Positions 1 to 7,775 of a stretch of DNA of 46,085 bases are shown here, one piece after another. The notes below the pieces were generated by a model, which was given only the letters and a program-made list of their open reading frames with translations, did no database searches and had not been told where the DNA came from. Position 1 is the first letter of the stretch. Every line of letters begins with the position of its first letter. Made by a program: the position numbers and the translations under genes. The stretch is taken from assembly GCA_902800595.1 (NCBI GenBank), contig CADCFA010000022.1, positions 1 through 46,085 of the forward strand, read 5' to 3'. The stretch comes from an uncultured Prevotellaceae bacterium. GTDB taxonomy: Bacteria; Bacteroidota; Bacteroidia; Bacteroidales; Bacteroidaceae.

Positions 1-1
1 C

Positions 2-52
2 CAAAGCGACTTTGACAAGTATTTGGGTGAATTACCTTTTGAAGGTGAGTAA
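2..52 (+). CDS. 3' end of an unidentified protein gene (partial)
   Basis: The frame beginning at base 2 is open from the window edge and ends at TAA 50-52, giving the C-terminal 16 residues QSDFDKYLGELPFEGE. The acidic, Phe-containing tail has a natural look, but it is too short to assign to a family. No terminator follows it. The start and most of the gene lie outside the window. Confidence 0.45.
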   Translation, partial: QSDFDKYLGELPFEGE

Positions 53-105
53 GATTCCTGTATACAACATATCATTACGGTAAAAGGACGTAGCCTAATA
101 CGCAC

Positions 106-327
106 TTATCTGGCAAGTGCCACAAAAAATGCCGCAATCAGTTCAAGAGCGACGAGCAAGCTCAGAGGAAAAAAGAGATGAATAGATTTTGCTCTTTCAA
201 AAGAAATGTTTACCTTTGCACCCGATGGTGAGTCATAAAACGGCTGGTGGCACATCATCGGGTGTTCATTGAAAGCAATACATAGCAGAATGTGGAATTG
301 AGTACGGTTGCCAAATCGTAACCCCAT
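106..327 (-). CDS. Possible small membrane peptide (73 aa), doubtful
   Basis: This open frame starts with ATG at 325-327 and lies about 50 bases downstream of a good minus-strand promoter (381-411). Its C-terminal third (from SIHLFF to the end) is hydrophobic enough to be one membrane segment; the rest is rich in Cys, His and Phe and resembles no family I know. Its DNA also carries a plus-strand promoter and a hairpin on the opposite strand, so convergent overlapping transcripts are predicted. It could be a type I toxin-like peptide with an antisense RNA, or simply a chance frame in a non-coding RNA. Nothing in the sequence separates these. Confidence 0.2.
   Translation of the reverse strand: MGLRFGNRTQFHILLCIAFNEHPMMCHQPFYDSPSGAKVNISFERAKSIHLFFPLSLLVALELIAAFFVALAR
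188..218 (+). promoter_or_regulatory. Bacteroidetes-type promoter, plus strand
   Basis: TTTG (188-191), a 19-base spacer and TACCTTTG (211-218) match the -33/-7 consensus very closely. No convincing protein gene follows on the plus strand; the transcript would begin within the hairpin at 219-264. Confidence 0.5.
219..264 (+). other. Inverted repeat at the 5' end of a predicted non-coding transcript
   Basis: CACCCGATGGTG (219-230) pairs with CACATCATCGGGTG (arm 253-264) as a 12-pair stem including one G-U pair, around a 22-base loop. It starts immediately after the -7 box at 211-218. A second inverted repeat, GGAATTGA with TCAATTCC, lies further along (about 292-343). Together they suggest a structured small RNA, with the minus-strand promoter at 381-411 pointing back into it. 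Confidence 0.35.
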
Positions 328-380
328 TTTCTTTCAATTCCCCAAACTGCCTTTATACAAAGAAAAGCTGAGAATTCTTG

Positions 381-411
381 CAAAGTTACGAAAAAAGGTG
401 TGAAACGCAAA
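381..411 (-). promoter_or_regulatory. Bacteroidetes-type promoter, minus strand
   Basis: Read on the minus strand: TTTG (411-408), 19 bases, TAACTTTG (388-381). It drives transcription leftwards into 374-106, opposite to the promoter at 188-218. It lies downstream of the flavodoxin terminator, so it is a separate transcription unit. Confidence 0.5.
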
Positions 412-440
412 AGAAATACCAATCTTTTCCTTATTGCATT

Positions 441-471
441 AAAAAAGTGGCTGATCATCACGATCAACCAC
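441..471 (-). terminator. Rho-independent terminator of the DUF2023-flavodoxin operon
   Basis: Ten-base arms 447-456 and 462-471 pair (two G-U pairs) around a 5-base loop. On the minus strand the stem is followed by a run of six T (446-441). It lies 46 bases beyond the flavodoxin stop codon. Confidence 0.8.
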
Positions 472-517
472 CTCTAACTAAACTAAACAAATACTCTTAT
501 GAATTTTATGCCTGTGA

Positions 518-1012
518 TTATAATTCGGGCGTGATGGCTGCAAGCCAAGCGTCGATGCGCCCATCAGTCTTGTCGTCCTCGTTGATATCATCAAGAGGCA
601 GACCGATGAACTTACCATCGATGACTGCTTCGGAATCGTCGAAGGTATAATCGTCAGTCTCCACGCTGCCGATGAATTTGGCGCCGCTGGCTTTGATGCC
701 ATTGTAAAGCTCTCCGATGCCACCTACAAAGGTGTCGCTATAGGATGAGCTGTCGCCACAGCCGAAGAGGGCGATGGTCTTACCACTGAGGTCGGCACCC
801 TGAAGCGTCTTCAGTCCGTCGTACCAGTCGTCCTGCAATTCGCCAGCCCCCCAGGTAGAGGTGCCAAGAATCAGGTTCTGGTTGGCAGCAACGGCATCAG
901 CAGTCAGGTCTTGCACGTTTACAGCCTCGCAGCCCAGTTTTGAGGCAATCTTCTCTGCGATGGCCTCGCAGGTTCCTGTGGAGGAACCATAAATTACAAT
1001 TGTTTTGTTCAT
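518..1012 (-). CDS. fldA: Flavodoxin
   Basis: Encodes a 164-residue flavodoxin, a soluble FMN-binding one-electron carrier that can replace ferredoxin, typically under iron limitation. The FMN-phosphate loop GSSTGTCEAIA is at residues 9-19. The central part contains GTSTWGAGELQDDW (the flavin-stacking Trp region) and the FGCGDSSSYSDTF segment that forms the second isoalloxazine loop, as in long-chain flavodoxins. The ATG start is 32 bases after the stop of the DUF2023 gene, so the two are probably co-transcribed from the promoter at 1469-1499 and end at the hairpin 441-471. Intact and of normal length. Confidence 0.95.
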   Translation of the reverse strand: MNKTIVIYGSSTGTCEAIAEKIASKLGCEAVNVQDLTADAVAANQNLILGTSTWGAGELQDDWYDGLKTLQGADLSGKTIALFGCGDSSSYSDTFVGGIGELYNGIKASGAKFIGSVETDDYTFDDSEAVIDGKFIGLPLDDINEDDKTDGRIDAWLAAITPEL

Positions 1013-1044
1013 TTCTTATTTATACTTATGTGGTTAATTTGTGG

Positions 1045-1446
1045 TTAATTCTTGTTGATGCATTTTTTCTCGCACTTTCCGTCGCAGTTGCCTTTGCATC
1101 CGTTCTTGCGTTTGCAATAGCGTTCGCATTGGGCGCAGAGATCGTAGCCGAGCATGGTTCCGAGAATGAAGTCCTCTTCAGGTGTTAACTGGTTGAGAGG
1201 GCGCGTGACGATGAGTCGGATCGCATCCAGACATTCGCGGCGTCCGAAATAGACATTCAGATTCTGCTGTCCGGCAGGTTGCAAGACGTAGGGGATACCT
1301 TGACTCTCAAGTCTATCCACAGCCAGTTGACCATATTTCTTCTTACAGGTGAAGAGCACCATCTGGCGTACACCTTTATTAAATTCGTAGATGTGGTTCA
1401 TCAGTACCTTCATCTCTGTGGGGATTGTCGTTGTGATCTTTGTCAT
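1045..1446 (-). CDS. DUF2023 family protein, flavodoxin partner
   Basis: The 133-residue product starts at ATG 1446; a longer frame runs to 1545 but would include the promoter at 1469-1499, so the internal Met (MTKITTTIPTEMKVL) is chosen. The body (LMNHIYEFNKGVRQMVLFT, then YVLQPAGQQNLNVYFG, then EEDFILGTMLGYDLCAQCERYC) matches the DUF2023 family, which is commonly encoded beside flavodoxin in Bacteroidales. The C-terminus is rich in Cys and Lys (CAQCERYCKRKNGCKGNC followed by CEKKC) and could bind a metal or an iron-sulphur cluster. Function is unknown; the constant linkage suggests a regulator or redox partner of flavodoxin. Confidence 0.8.
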   Translation of the reverse strand: MTKITTTIPTEMKVLMNHIYEFNKGVRQMVLFTCKKKYGQLAVDRLESQGIPYVLQPAGQQNLNVYFGRRECLDAIRLIVTRPLNQLTPEEDFILGTMLGYDLCAQCERYCKRKNGCKGNCDGKCEKKCINKN

Positions 1447-1468
1447 CGTGAATTCAATTTTTCGACTG

Positions 1469-1499
1469 CAAAGGTACGGCGGAAAAATGAGTTGCACAA
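1469..1499 (-). promoter_or_regulatory. Promoter of the DUF2023-flavodoxin operon
   Basis: Minus strand: TTG (1499-1497), 20 bases, TACCTTTG (1476-1469). The -7 box ends 22 bases before the chosen ATG, so the leader is short and no Shine-Dalgarno is visible. Confidence 0.75.
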
Positions 1500-1557
1500 T
1501 ACCTAAAAAATAGTAATCTTTGTTTGTCCATGAGTAAAAATTCATTCGTTTTTGGTA

Positions 1558-1588
1558 TTGTGGGGCTCGCTGAATTAACCTAATTTTG
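1558..1588 (+). promoter_or_regulatory. Promoter of the imelysin/di-haem cluster
   Basis: TTG (1558-1560), 20 bases, TAATTTTG (1581-1588), 30 bases before the ATG at 1619. It is the only clear promoter before the run of closely spaced plus-strand genes to 9477. Confidence 0.65.
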
Positions 1589-1618
1589 CACTCGATTTCA
1601 AAGATTGATTAGTTTGTT

Positions 1619-2929
1619 ATGAAAATGAAAAAGTTATTAAGTCTGCTTGCTATGAGCATGTTGGCTGGTGCTGCACAAGCAGCTGAACCTGACACACTTG
1701 GCTACAACAAGTTTCGTTTTGGAGGTTATGGAGAGATAGTCGCAAATTTCAAGGATTATGGTATTAATCGTTTCTATGGACACAAGGAGGGTAATGCCAA
1801 ACAAAGTCACAACACGATTTCGATCCCGCGTTTCGTGCTGGCATTCGACTATAAGTTTACACCGAAATGGATTCTTGGTGCGGAGATAGAGTTTGAATAT
1901 GGAGGTACGGGTACCTCTTATGAATTAGAGAACACAGAGAATGGCGAATACGAGACTGAGGTAGAGAAGGGTGGTGAAGTGGCTTTGGAGCAGTTTCACA
2001 TCACTCGCATGATTATACCTGAATTCAATGTTCGTGCAGGTCATCTGATTGTGCCAGTAGGACTTACAAACGCTCATCACGAGCCTATCAACTTCTTTGG
2101 CTCTTCTCGTCCAGAGGGTGAAATGACCATCATCCCATGTACCTGGCATGAAACAGGTATCGAGTTTCTTGGCAAATTCGGCAAGGGCTATGGTACATTC
2201 GACTATGAAGCTATGATTGTAACAGGTCTGAATGCCAATGGCTTTGATCGTAACAACTGGGTCAGGAAAGGCAAGCAGGGCTTGTTTGAAGGTGACAACT
2301 TCACCAGTCCGGCCTATGTGGCTCGCCTGAACTACACAGGTGTCCCTGGTCTGAGAGTGGGTGGTTCGATCTACTATTGTCCCAACACTGGCGCAAATTC
2401 CGATAAACTCGTTACTTATGATGAGATAGGAAGAATACCTGTAACCATCTATTCGCTCGATGCACAATATTCTGACAGGTATGTGACAGCCCGCGTCAAT
2501 TATCTGAGTGGTAATATTGCCCATGCGGATCAGTTGGGTGCTAAAAACGGTAAACTCTCTAATAAATCAGGATATAGTCGTCTGACGCCTATTGCCAAGC
2601 GTGCTGTATCTTATAACGCGGAAGTCGGCGTGAATCTGAGAAGTGTATTCGGAGGCGACAAGCGTTTTCCTGTCATCTATCCCTTTGCCCAGTATGAATA
2701 CTACAACTCTCAGGAGAAGGGTGAGGGCATGGATGTGATGGATGCCCGTTGCCAGGTAAGTAAATGGAACTTCGGCTTGAACTGGAGAGCATTGCCCAAC
2801 CTGGTGGTAAAAGCTGACTATACCACGCGTCAGATAGGTACCAGCAAAGTGTTTGGTAAGGGTGCTTACAACAGTGAGAATGAGTTTGGTATCGGCATCG
2901 CCTATATAGGCTGGTTCTTCAAGAAGTAA
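1619..2929 (+). CDS. Outer-membrane beta-barrel protein, first gene of the imelysin cluster
   Basis: A 436-residue secreted protein. Residues 1-21 form a signal peptide (Lys-rich start, hydrophobic core, cleavage after AQA). The mature part starts with a barrel-like strand pattern (KFRFGGYGEIVANF) and has many alternating aromatic/hydrophobic stretches, ending in an aromatic strand (FGIGIAYIGWFFKK), as expected of an outer-membrane barrel. It resembles phosphate-selective-porin-like and carbohydrate-porin-like Bacteroidetes barrels; the exact family is not certain. It is 34 bases upstream of the imelysin gene and probably co-transcribed, which suggests a role in bringing the cluster's substrate, possibly a metal, across the outer membrane. 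Confidence 0.8.
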   Translation: MKMKKLLSLLAMSMLAGAAQAAEPDTLGYNKFRFGGYGEIVANFKDYGINRFYGHKEGNAKQSHNTISIPRFVLAFDYKFTPKWILGAEIEFEYGGTGTSYELENTENGEYETEVEKGGEVALEQFHITRMIIPEFNVRAGHLIVPVGLTNAHHEPINFFGSSRPEGEMTIIPCTWHETGIEFLGKFGKGYGTFDYEAMIVTGLNANGFDRNNWVRKGKQGLFEGDNFTSPAYVARLNYTGVPGLRVGGSIYYCPNTGANSDKLVTYDEIGRIPVTIYSLDAQYSDRYVTARVNYLSGNIAHADQLGAKNGKLSNKSGYSRLTPIAKRAVSYNAEVGVNLRSVFGGDKRFPVIYPFAQYEYYNSQEKGEGMDVMDARCQVSKWNFGLNWRALPNLVVKADYTTRQIGTSKVFGKGAYNSENEFGIGIAYIGWFFKK

Positions 2930-2963
2930 ATTCACATTATTAATTAATATAAACGTAAGAGAA

Positions 2964-4151
2964 ATGAAAAAGAGTATTTTTGCAATGGGTCTCGCTATGA
3001 TGGAACTCCTTTCTATGACATCTTGTAGCAGTAGTGACAGCAAGAATGGGGATACGCCTCAGCCTACTCCTCAACCTGAACAGGAGGTCACTATCCAAGA
3101 TTCTGAGTATGATGCCATTATCAATCAGTATGTTGACAATGTGGTGCTTCCCACATACAGTGATCTGAAGACAAAGAACAGCGCACTCTATCAGGCTGTT
3201 GTTGACTTTGGTGATAATCCTTCCAATGCCAACTTCAAGGCTATCTGTGACGCTTGGCTGACTGCCCGTGAGCCATGGGAGTCAAGTGAGGCTTTCCTCT
3301 TTGGACCTGTTGCTGACTTAGGTCTTGATCCTAACATGGACTCATGGCCTCTGGATCAGGAAGCCATCGTGAAGATGCTGGAGTCACAGCAGTGGAACGA
3401 GATGGAGTGGACTGGTGATTATGATGAGGATGACGACGCTATCGCTGCCGCTCAGAATGTTCGTGGTTTCCACACCCTCGAGTTCCTCGCTTTCCGTGAT
3501 GGACAGGCACGTACGCTGACTGATCAGGCAGTGGATGGTGAGGCCGCTAATGCCGTCTATAATGCCAGCAACGCTAATGCGTGGGCTCAGTATATGAGAA
3601 ATACTGCCCAGCTGTTGGTTGACGATGTGACCACACTTGTTGATGCATGGAATAACGGCTATGCTGATAAATTTAAGAAGCATGATGGTGGTGACTTCAC
3701 CAGTGGTCTGAGCTGTATTGAACAGCTGATTGATGGATGTATCGACATTGCTGGTGAGGTGGGACAGGCCAAGATTGGTGATCCTTACGACCTTTATCAA
3801 TCTGGTAAGACCAATGAGGCACTCTATGCCGTAGAGTCATGGTACAGCTGGCACTCTCGTGATGACTACACCAATAATATCTACTCAATCCGCAATGCCT
3901 ACTATGGCTCACGCGATGGTAAGATAAATGCCAACTCACTGTCGAAGCTGGTTGCTAAGTATGACGCACAGCTTGATGCCGATGTGAAGGAAGCCATTGA
4001 GGAAGCAGCTGATGCTATTCAGGCTATTCCACAGCCCTTCCGTAACAACATCAATTCAAAGGAGGCAAAGGCTGCTATGGATGCATGTGCAGAGCTGAGT
4101 GATATCCTGGAAAATGAGCTGAAACCTTTCTTAATTAACCATACCAAGTAA
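2964..4151 (+). CDS. Imelysin family lipoprotein (M75, EfeO-like domain)
   Basis: A 395-residue lipoprotein with a lipobox ending at Cys21 (SMTSC), followed by a Ser/Pro-rich tether (residues 22-42) and an all-helical imelysin domain. The family motif GxHxxE is seen as G168-F-H170-T-L-E173 in VRGFHTLEFLAF. An acidic patch (EDDDD-like, about 153-159) lies just before it. Imelysin domains occur in iron-regulated proteins and in EfeO, where they bind iron in the periplasm; they are no longer thought to be peptidases. Neighbours are barrels and haem proteins, so a metal-capture role is a reasonable inference. Length is normal and there is no sign of damage. Confidence 0.88.
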   Translation: MKKSIFAMGLAMMELLSMTSCSSSDSKNGDTPQPTPQPEQEVTIQDSEYDAIINQYVDNVVLPTYSDLKTKNSALYQAVVDFGDNPSNANFKAICDAWLTAREPWESSEAFLFGPVADLGLDPNMDSWPLDQEAIVKMLESQQWNEMEWTGDYDEDDDAIAAAQNVRGFHTLEFLAFRDGQARTLTDQAVDGEAANAVYNASNANAWAQYMRNTAQLLVDDVTTLVDAWNNGYADKFKKHDGGDFTSGLSCIEQLIDGCIDIAGEVGQAKIGDPYDLYQSGKTNEALYAVESWYSWHSRDDYTNNIYSIRNAYYGSRDGKINANSLSKLVAKYDAQLDADVKEAIEEAADAIQAIPQPFRNNINSKEAKAAMDACAELSDILENELKPFLINHTK

Positions 4152-4177
4152 TTGGTATCAATAAACCAAACCGCAAG

Positions 4178-4207
4178 GCGGAGACAGAATCTTATTTCTG
4201 TCTTCGC
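4178..4207 (+). other. Intergenic hairpin between the imelysin and di-haem genes
   Basis: Twelve-base arms 4178-4189 and 4196-4207 (one G-U pair) close a 6-base loop. No T run follows, so it is not a standard terminator. A smaller palindrome, ATACCAA/TTGGTAT, spans 4141-4158. The element probably affects mRNA stability or the expression ratio inside the cluster. Confidence 0.5.
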
Positions 4208-4250
4208 TATTGTGGTCTAAATTTGGGTAATAGAAGATTTTGTAACATTT

Positions 4251-5705
4251 ATGAACAAATACTTGAGTGTTTTTTTACTTGGGACAAGTCTCTTTTCTAT
4301 TTCTGCTTGTAGCGAAAGTGACCAGTTGGATGTAGAGGATGTCAACATCCCCAGAGGCTATGCCTTATCTGCTGGAACATCAACGGGATTCTATAACTCT
4401 TCTGTAGCCTACGATCAGGCTGCGGCTTGGCTGTCAGGTACTTATGCTTCACGTTTCAATGTTGGAGACCGCCTTTATGACAATGTGAAGACTTCCAACG
4501 AGAATGGGCATGGGGGTGGTCTCGGCCCTGTATATGCCGGCTATAGCTGTGGCAGTTGTCATAGAAATGCAGGGCGTACAGAGCCAACCTATTGGACCAG
4601 TTTTAAGCAAGGAGGTGATGATGGCTCTGGTCCCTATGGATTTACTGCCTCACTTATTTATGTGACACGTAAGAACGGCACTTTCTTCCCAAACTATGGT
4701 CGCGTGATACATGATCAGGCCATCTATGGTGTTCATCCAGAAGGAAAATTGAAGGTAAAGATCGACTCGATGACCTTCTCTTTCCCTGATGGAGAGAAAT
4801 ATACCCTTTGTGTGCCTAAATGGTCGATAACAGAGTGGTATGCCGACTCCATCAGTCCGGATGATCTTTTCTGTACTGTTCGTGTACCACTGCGACACGT
4901 GGGAATGGGACAGATGATGGCACTCGATCCTGATGAGATTGAAGCATTAGCCCGAAAGAGCAACTACCCGGAGTGGGGGATCAGTGGGCACTGTAATTAC
5001 ATCAATGAAAGAGGAAAACTGCAACTTGGACTTTCTGGTAACAAAGCTCAGCATGCAGATCTGACTGTAGAACTTGGTTTCTCCAGCGATATGGGTATGA
5101 CCAGCAGCCGTTATCCGGAAGAAATATGTGAGGGACAGATACAGATGGAGGAAGGCTCTATGATGGGACTTGCATATGATATGCTCGACGTGAGTTCTGA
5201 GGATATGGAGGATGTTGACCTCTATATGCAAGGGTTGGCTGTACCAGCAAGAAGAAATGTGAATAATGCCGATGTGCAGGCTGGCGAACAGTTGTTCTAT
5301 CAGGCAGGTTGTCATCTGTGTCATGTGACAACGCTCCATACCAAGCCCCGTGGTTCTACACTGTTGATGGGTACAAACCTGCCTTGGCTTGGCAGACAGA
5401 CCATTCACCCTTATTCGGATTATCTGCTCCACGATATGGGGTCGGAGATTATGGGGGTAGGTCTGAATGACAATTTCGTGAGTGGACTTGCACGAGGCAA
5501 TGAGTGGCGAACCACCCCGCTTTGGGGTATAGGCTTGCAGAAAAAGGTAAATGGACATACCTATTTCCTGCATGACGGACGTGCTCGTAACTTTGTAGAG
5601 GCCATCATGTGGCATGGTGGAGAAGGTGAAGCCTCCAAGAATAAATTCAAGAATATGAGTAAGAAGGAGCGTGACCAACTCATACAGTTCCTCTGGAGTT
5701 TATAA
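4251..5705 (+). CDS. Di-haem oxidoreductase-like lipoprotein (DHOR/DUF1111, MauG-related)
   Basis: A 484-residue lipoprotein (lipobox SISAC, Cys20). Two covalent haem sites are visible: C100-G-S-C-H104 and C354-H-L-C-H358. The layout (ATRFN-like N-terminal signature GDRLYD, first haem motif with RNAGR after it, second haem motif followed by HTKPRGS, and a C-terminal FLHDGRARNFVEAIMWHGGE segment) is that of the DHOR family, formerly called thiol oxidoreductases. Bacterial di-haem relatives act as peroxidases or oxidise protein residues. These genes often sit beside imelysin genes, as here. Likely in the periplasm, anchored to a membrane; electrons may pass to the cytochrome encoded at 7034. 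Confidence 0.9.
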   Translation: MNKYLSVFLLGTSLFSISACSESDQLDVEDVNIPRGYALSAGTSTGFYNSSVAYDQAAAWLSGTYASRFNVGDRLYDNVKTSNENGHGGGLGPVYAGYSCGSCHRNAGRTEPTYWTSFKQGGDDGSGPYGFTASLIYVTRKNGTFFPNYGRVIHDQAIYGVHPEGKLKVKIDSMTFSFPDGEKYTLCVPKWSITEWYADSISPDDLFCTVRVPLRHVGMGQMMALDPDEIEALARKSNYPEWGISGHCNYINERGKLQLGLSGNKAQHADLTVELGFSSDMGMTSSRYPEEICEGQIQMEEGSMMGLAYDMLDVSSEDMEDVDLYMQGLAVPARRNVNNADVQAGEQLFYQAGCHLCHVTTLHTKPRGSTLLMGTNLPWLGRQTIHPYSDYLLHDMGSEIMGVGLNDNFVSGLARGNEWRTTPLWGIGLQKKVNGHTYFLHDGRARNFVEAIMWHGGEGEASKNKFKNMSKKERDQLIQFLWSL

Positions 5706-5741
5706 CCTAAAATAAAAATCAAAAGAAATACTGGAAAAGAA

Positions 5742-7016
5742 ATGAAATACAACAAACTATTCGCTATCGTTATGGCAACTTCGCTCTCAGCAACAGTCTT
5801 TGCAGAGTCCGAAAAAGATGAGAATGAGATAATGTCTGCAGACAGCATTAACGTTGTTCAGGCATCTCAGTTGAATATGGATAATGGTGTGATTCCAATT
5901 GCAGACGACCGAGGGTTTACCCTCCAGTCGAATGATGGTAACTTTGTGTTCAAACCTTACCTCTATCTGCAGAGTACCCTCAGCTATCGTTATTATGACG
6001 ATGAAGGACTCGATAAGGCTTACAATCAGGATAATGTGGCCAACTCGGGCTTTGCAATGAACTATGCCATCATAGGTTTTACAGGTAAGGCTTTCGGAAA
6101 GATTGACTATAACGTGAGTGTCAATGCAGCTGCTTCGGGTGGTAATATTCTCCAGCAGGCATGGATCGACTATGCCGCAATGCCGGAGTTGCGTTTCCGC
6201 GTAGGTAAGTTCAAGACACCATTTACACATGCCTATCTGACCACACTTGGTGAGACGCTCTTCCCAACTTTGCCTACATCACTCACAGCTCAAGCTATCC
6301 TGCCTTATTCTCTGAATGCTGTTACCCCTGGTATCGGTACTGGTTTCGACCTTGGCGTAGAGATGCATGGACTGATTTGGGGCAAGTTTGGTTATGAGGT
6401 GGGCCTTTGGAATGGTACTGGTTCTGCCCAGAATGGTGCCACAAAGGGTATCAGTGATGACAATCATCTGCCATCTCTGCTCTATGCCGGTCGTGTGACC
6501 TTCCAGCCTAAAGGTGCCATGCCAATGACGCAAGGTAATCCTAAGCTGCTGCATGAGGACAAGATGCTCTTCGGACTGAGTGCTAACTATAACAATGAGG
6601 CTGAGAGTGAATCGACGAATGATTTCCGTGCAGGCTTTGAGTTTGCTATGCTGAAGAATCGCTGGTATGTGGGTGCAGAAGCCTATTATATGCACATAGG
6701 CTTTACCAAACGTGAGAAAATTGATGACAGTTATAACTATTGGGGAGGCTATGCCCAGGTGGGTTACTTCGTACATCGTCAGGTGCAGCTGGGATTGCGT
6801 TATGACTTCTACGATCGTAACGGAACAGGCAAGGATGGTATCCTGAATATGCCTGCTGCCAGTGTGAACTACTTCATCCCGAAGACTAATATCAAACTCT
6901 CTGCTATGTACCAGTATATCGGACGTACTGGTCATGCCACACAGCTCGATCGTGATCTTGATGATCTTGGTATCTGTACCCACATGGCACAGCTTATGTT
7001 GCAGTACGCTTTTTAA
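5742..7016 (+). CDS. Outer-membrane porin (OprP-like)
   Basis: A 424-residue protein with a signal peptide (residues 1-21, cleavage after VFA) and a barrel pattern. The section VNAAASGGNILQQAWIDYA, then LRFRVGKFKTPF, is typical of phosphate-selective porin O/P-like proteins in Bacteroidetes. The C-terminus ends in aromatic Phe (AQLMLQYAF), the usual barrel-assembly signal. It lies 36 bases after the di-haem gene and 17 bases before the cytochrome lipoprotein gene, so it is part of the same transcript. It is the second barrel of the cluster; the two may carry the same substrate or work as import and export pores. Confidence 0.85.
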   Translation: MKYNKLFAIVMATSLSATVFAESEKDENEIMSADSINVVQASQLNMDNGVIPIADDRGFTLQSNDGNFVFKPYLYLQSTLSYRYYDDEGLDKAYNQDNVANSGFAMNYAIIGFTGKAFGKIDYNVSVNAAASGGNILQQAWIDYAAMPELRFRVGKFKTPFTHAYLTTLGETLFPTLPTSLTAQAILPYSLNAVTPGIGTGFDLGVEMHGLIWGKFGYEVGLWNGTGSAQNGATKGISDDNHLPSLLYAGRVTFQPKGAMPMTQGNPKLLHEDKMLFGLSANYNNEAESESTNDFRAGFEFAMLKNRWYVGAEAYYMHIGFTKREKIDDSYNYWGGYAQVGYFVHRQVQLGLRYDFYDRNGTGKDGILNMPAASVNYFIPKTNIKLSAMYQYIGRTGHATQLDRDLDDLGICTHMAQLMLQYAF

Positions 7017-7033
7017 CAAAAGAGGTCTTTTCA

Positions 7034-7762
7034 ATGAGTAAAAATATCATTATTACGCTATTGGGTGTGCTAGCACTTGGATTGACAGCCTGTGATGATG
7101 GACGTATCTATCCTGACACAGATACATCAAGTGAAGGTAAAACCGTTGTGCTTGAAGGGACGCTTGAAGGTCTGGAAAACTGGGCAGGTAACTATAGGGT
7201 CTCTATTGCAGGATTTGAAGAGGCAGATGATGAATACGCCCAGGTGTCAAAAGTTATTACGGCAAGCGATGTGAAAGACGGAAAAGTCTCTGTAGAGCTT
7301 TCTGGCATCAAAAGTGAGGTAAAGCTGGTGCGTCTTTGCGTACTTGATCGTCTGAGAAGACATATTGTCACCTTTAAAGAGACTGATATATCAGATGCAA
7401 AAGAAACTGTGAAGATGGAGGTGGGAACTGTCGATATCAGTATGTTCAATGCCATCCAGCAGAACTTCTTCAACACAACCTGTGCCAACTGTCATGGCGC
7501 ATCGAATCGTGCTGCAGCAGGACTTTATCTGACAGAGGGGAAGAGTTATGATGCACTGGTGGATGTCGATTCCAGGAAACTGGAAGACAAGAAACTGGTA
7601 GAGACAAATAATGCTGCCAACAGTGTTCTTCACATGGTGCTTAATGAGCTGACTGTGCCTGGCATTTCTATGGCTCATCATGATCTGGTATCGGAGAAGA
7701 ACGAAGAGACTATCCTACCTCTTATTGACAATTGGATCAATAACGGGGCTAAAGAGAATTAG
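7034..7762 (+). CDS. Lipoprotein with one c-type haem motif
   Basis: A 242-residue lipoprotein (lipobox GLTAC, Cys20). Residues about 35-130 form a beta-rich domain without a recognised family. The C-terminal part (about 135-242) is a mono-haem cytochrome domain with C150-A-N-C-H154, followed by GASNRAAAGLYL, a pattern seen in cytochrome domains of the PSCyt1/DUF-type in Bacteroidetes. A downstream Met (SMAHHDL at about 216) could be the distal ligand; this is a guess. It probably transfers electrons to or from the di-haem protein encoded at 4251. The next gene starts 13 bases after its stop. Confidence 0.82.
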   Translation: MSKNIIITLLGVLALGLTACDDGRIYPDTDTSSEGKTVVLEGTLEGLENWAGNYRVSIAGFEEADDEYAQVSKVITASDVKDGKVSVELSGIKSEVKLVRLCVLDRLRRHIVTFKETDISDAKETVKMEVGTVDISMFNAIQQNFFNTTCANCHGASNRAAAGLYLTEGKSYDALVDVDSRKLEDKKLVETNNAANSVLHMVLNELTVPGISMAHHDLVSEKNEETILPLIDNWINNGAKEN

Positions 7763-7775
7763 AATTGAGAAAGAA

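Noticed and set aside
1447-1545. Longer N-terminus for the DUF2023 protein
   Set aside because: It would contain the operon's own promoter and 33 residues without family similarity.
4947-5678. 243-residue minus-strand frame opposite the di-haem gene
   Set aside because: It is antisense to a gene with two haem motifs and shows no family pattern, signal or promoter; similar long antisense frames opposite the barrel genes were rejected for the same reason.
7680-7775. Longer N-terminus for the Rid-family protein
   Set aside because: The extra codons are in another frame of the cytochrome lipoprotein gene and are basic and unlike the paralogue, which starts at the matching later Met.
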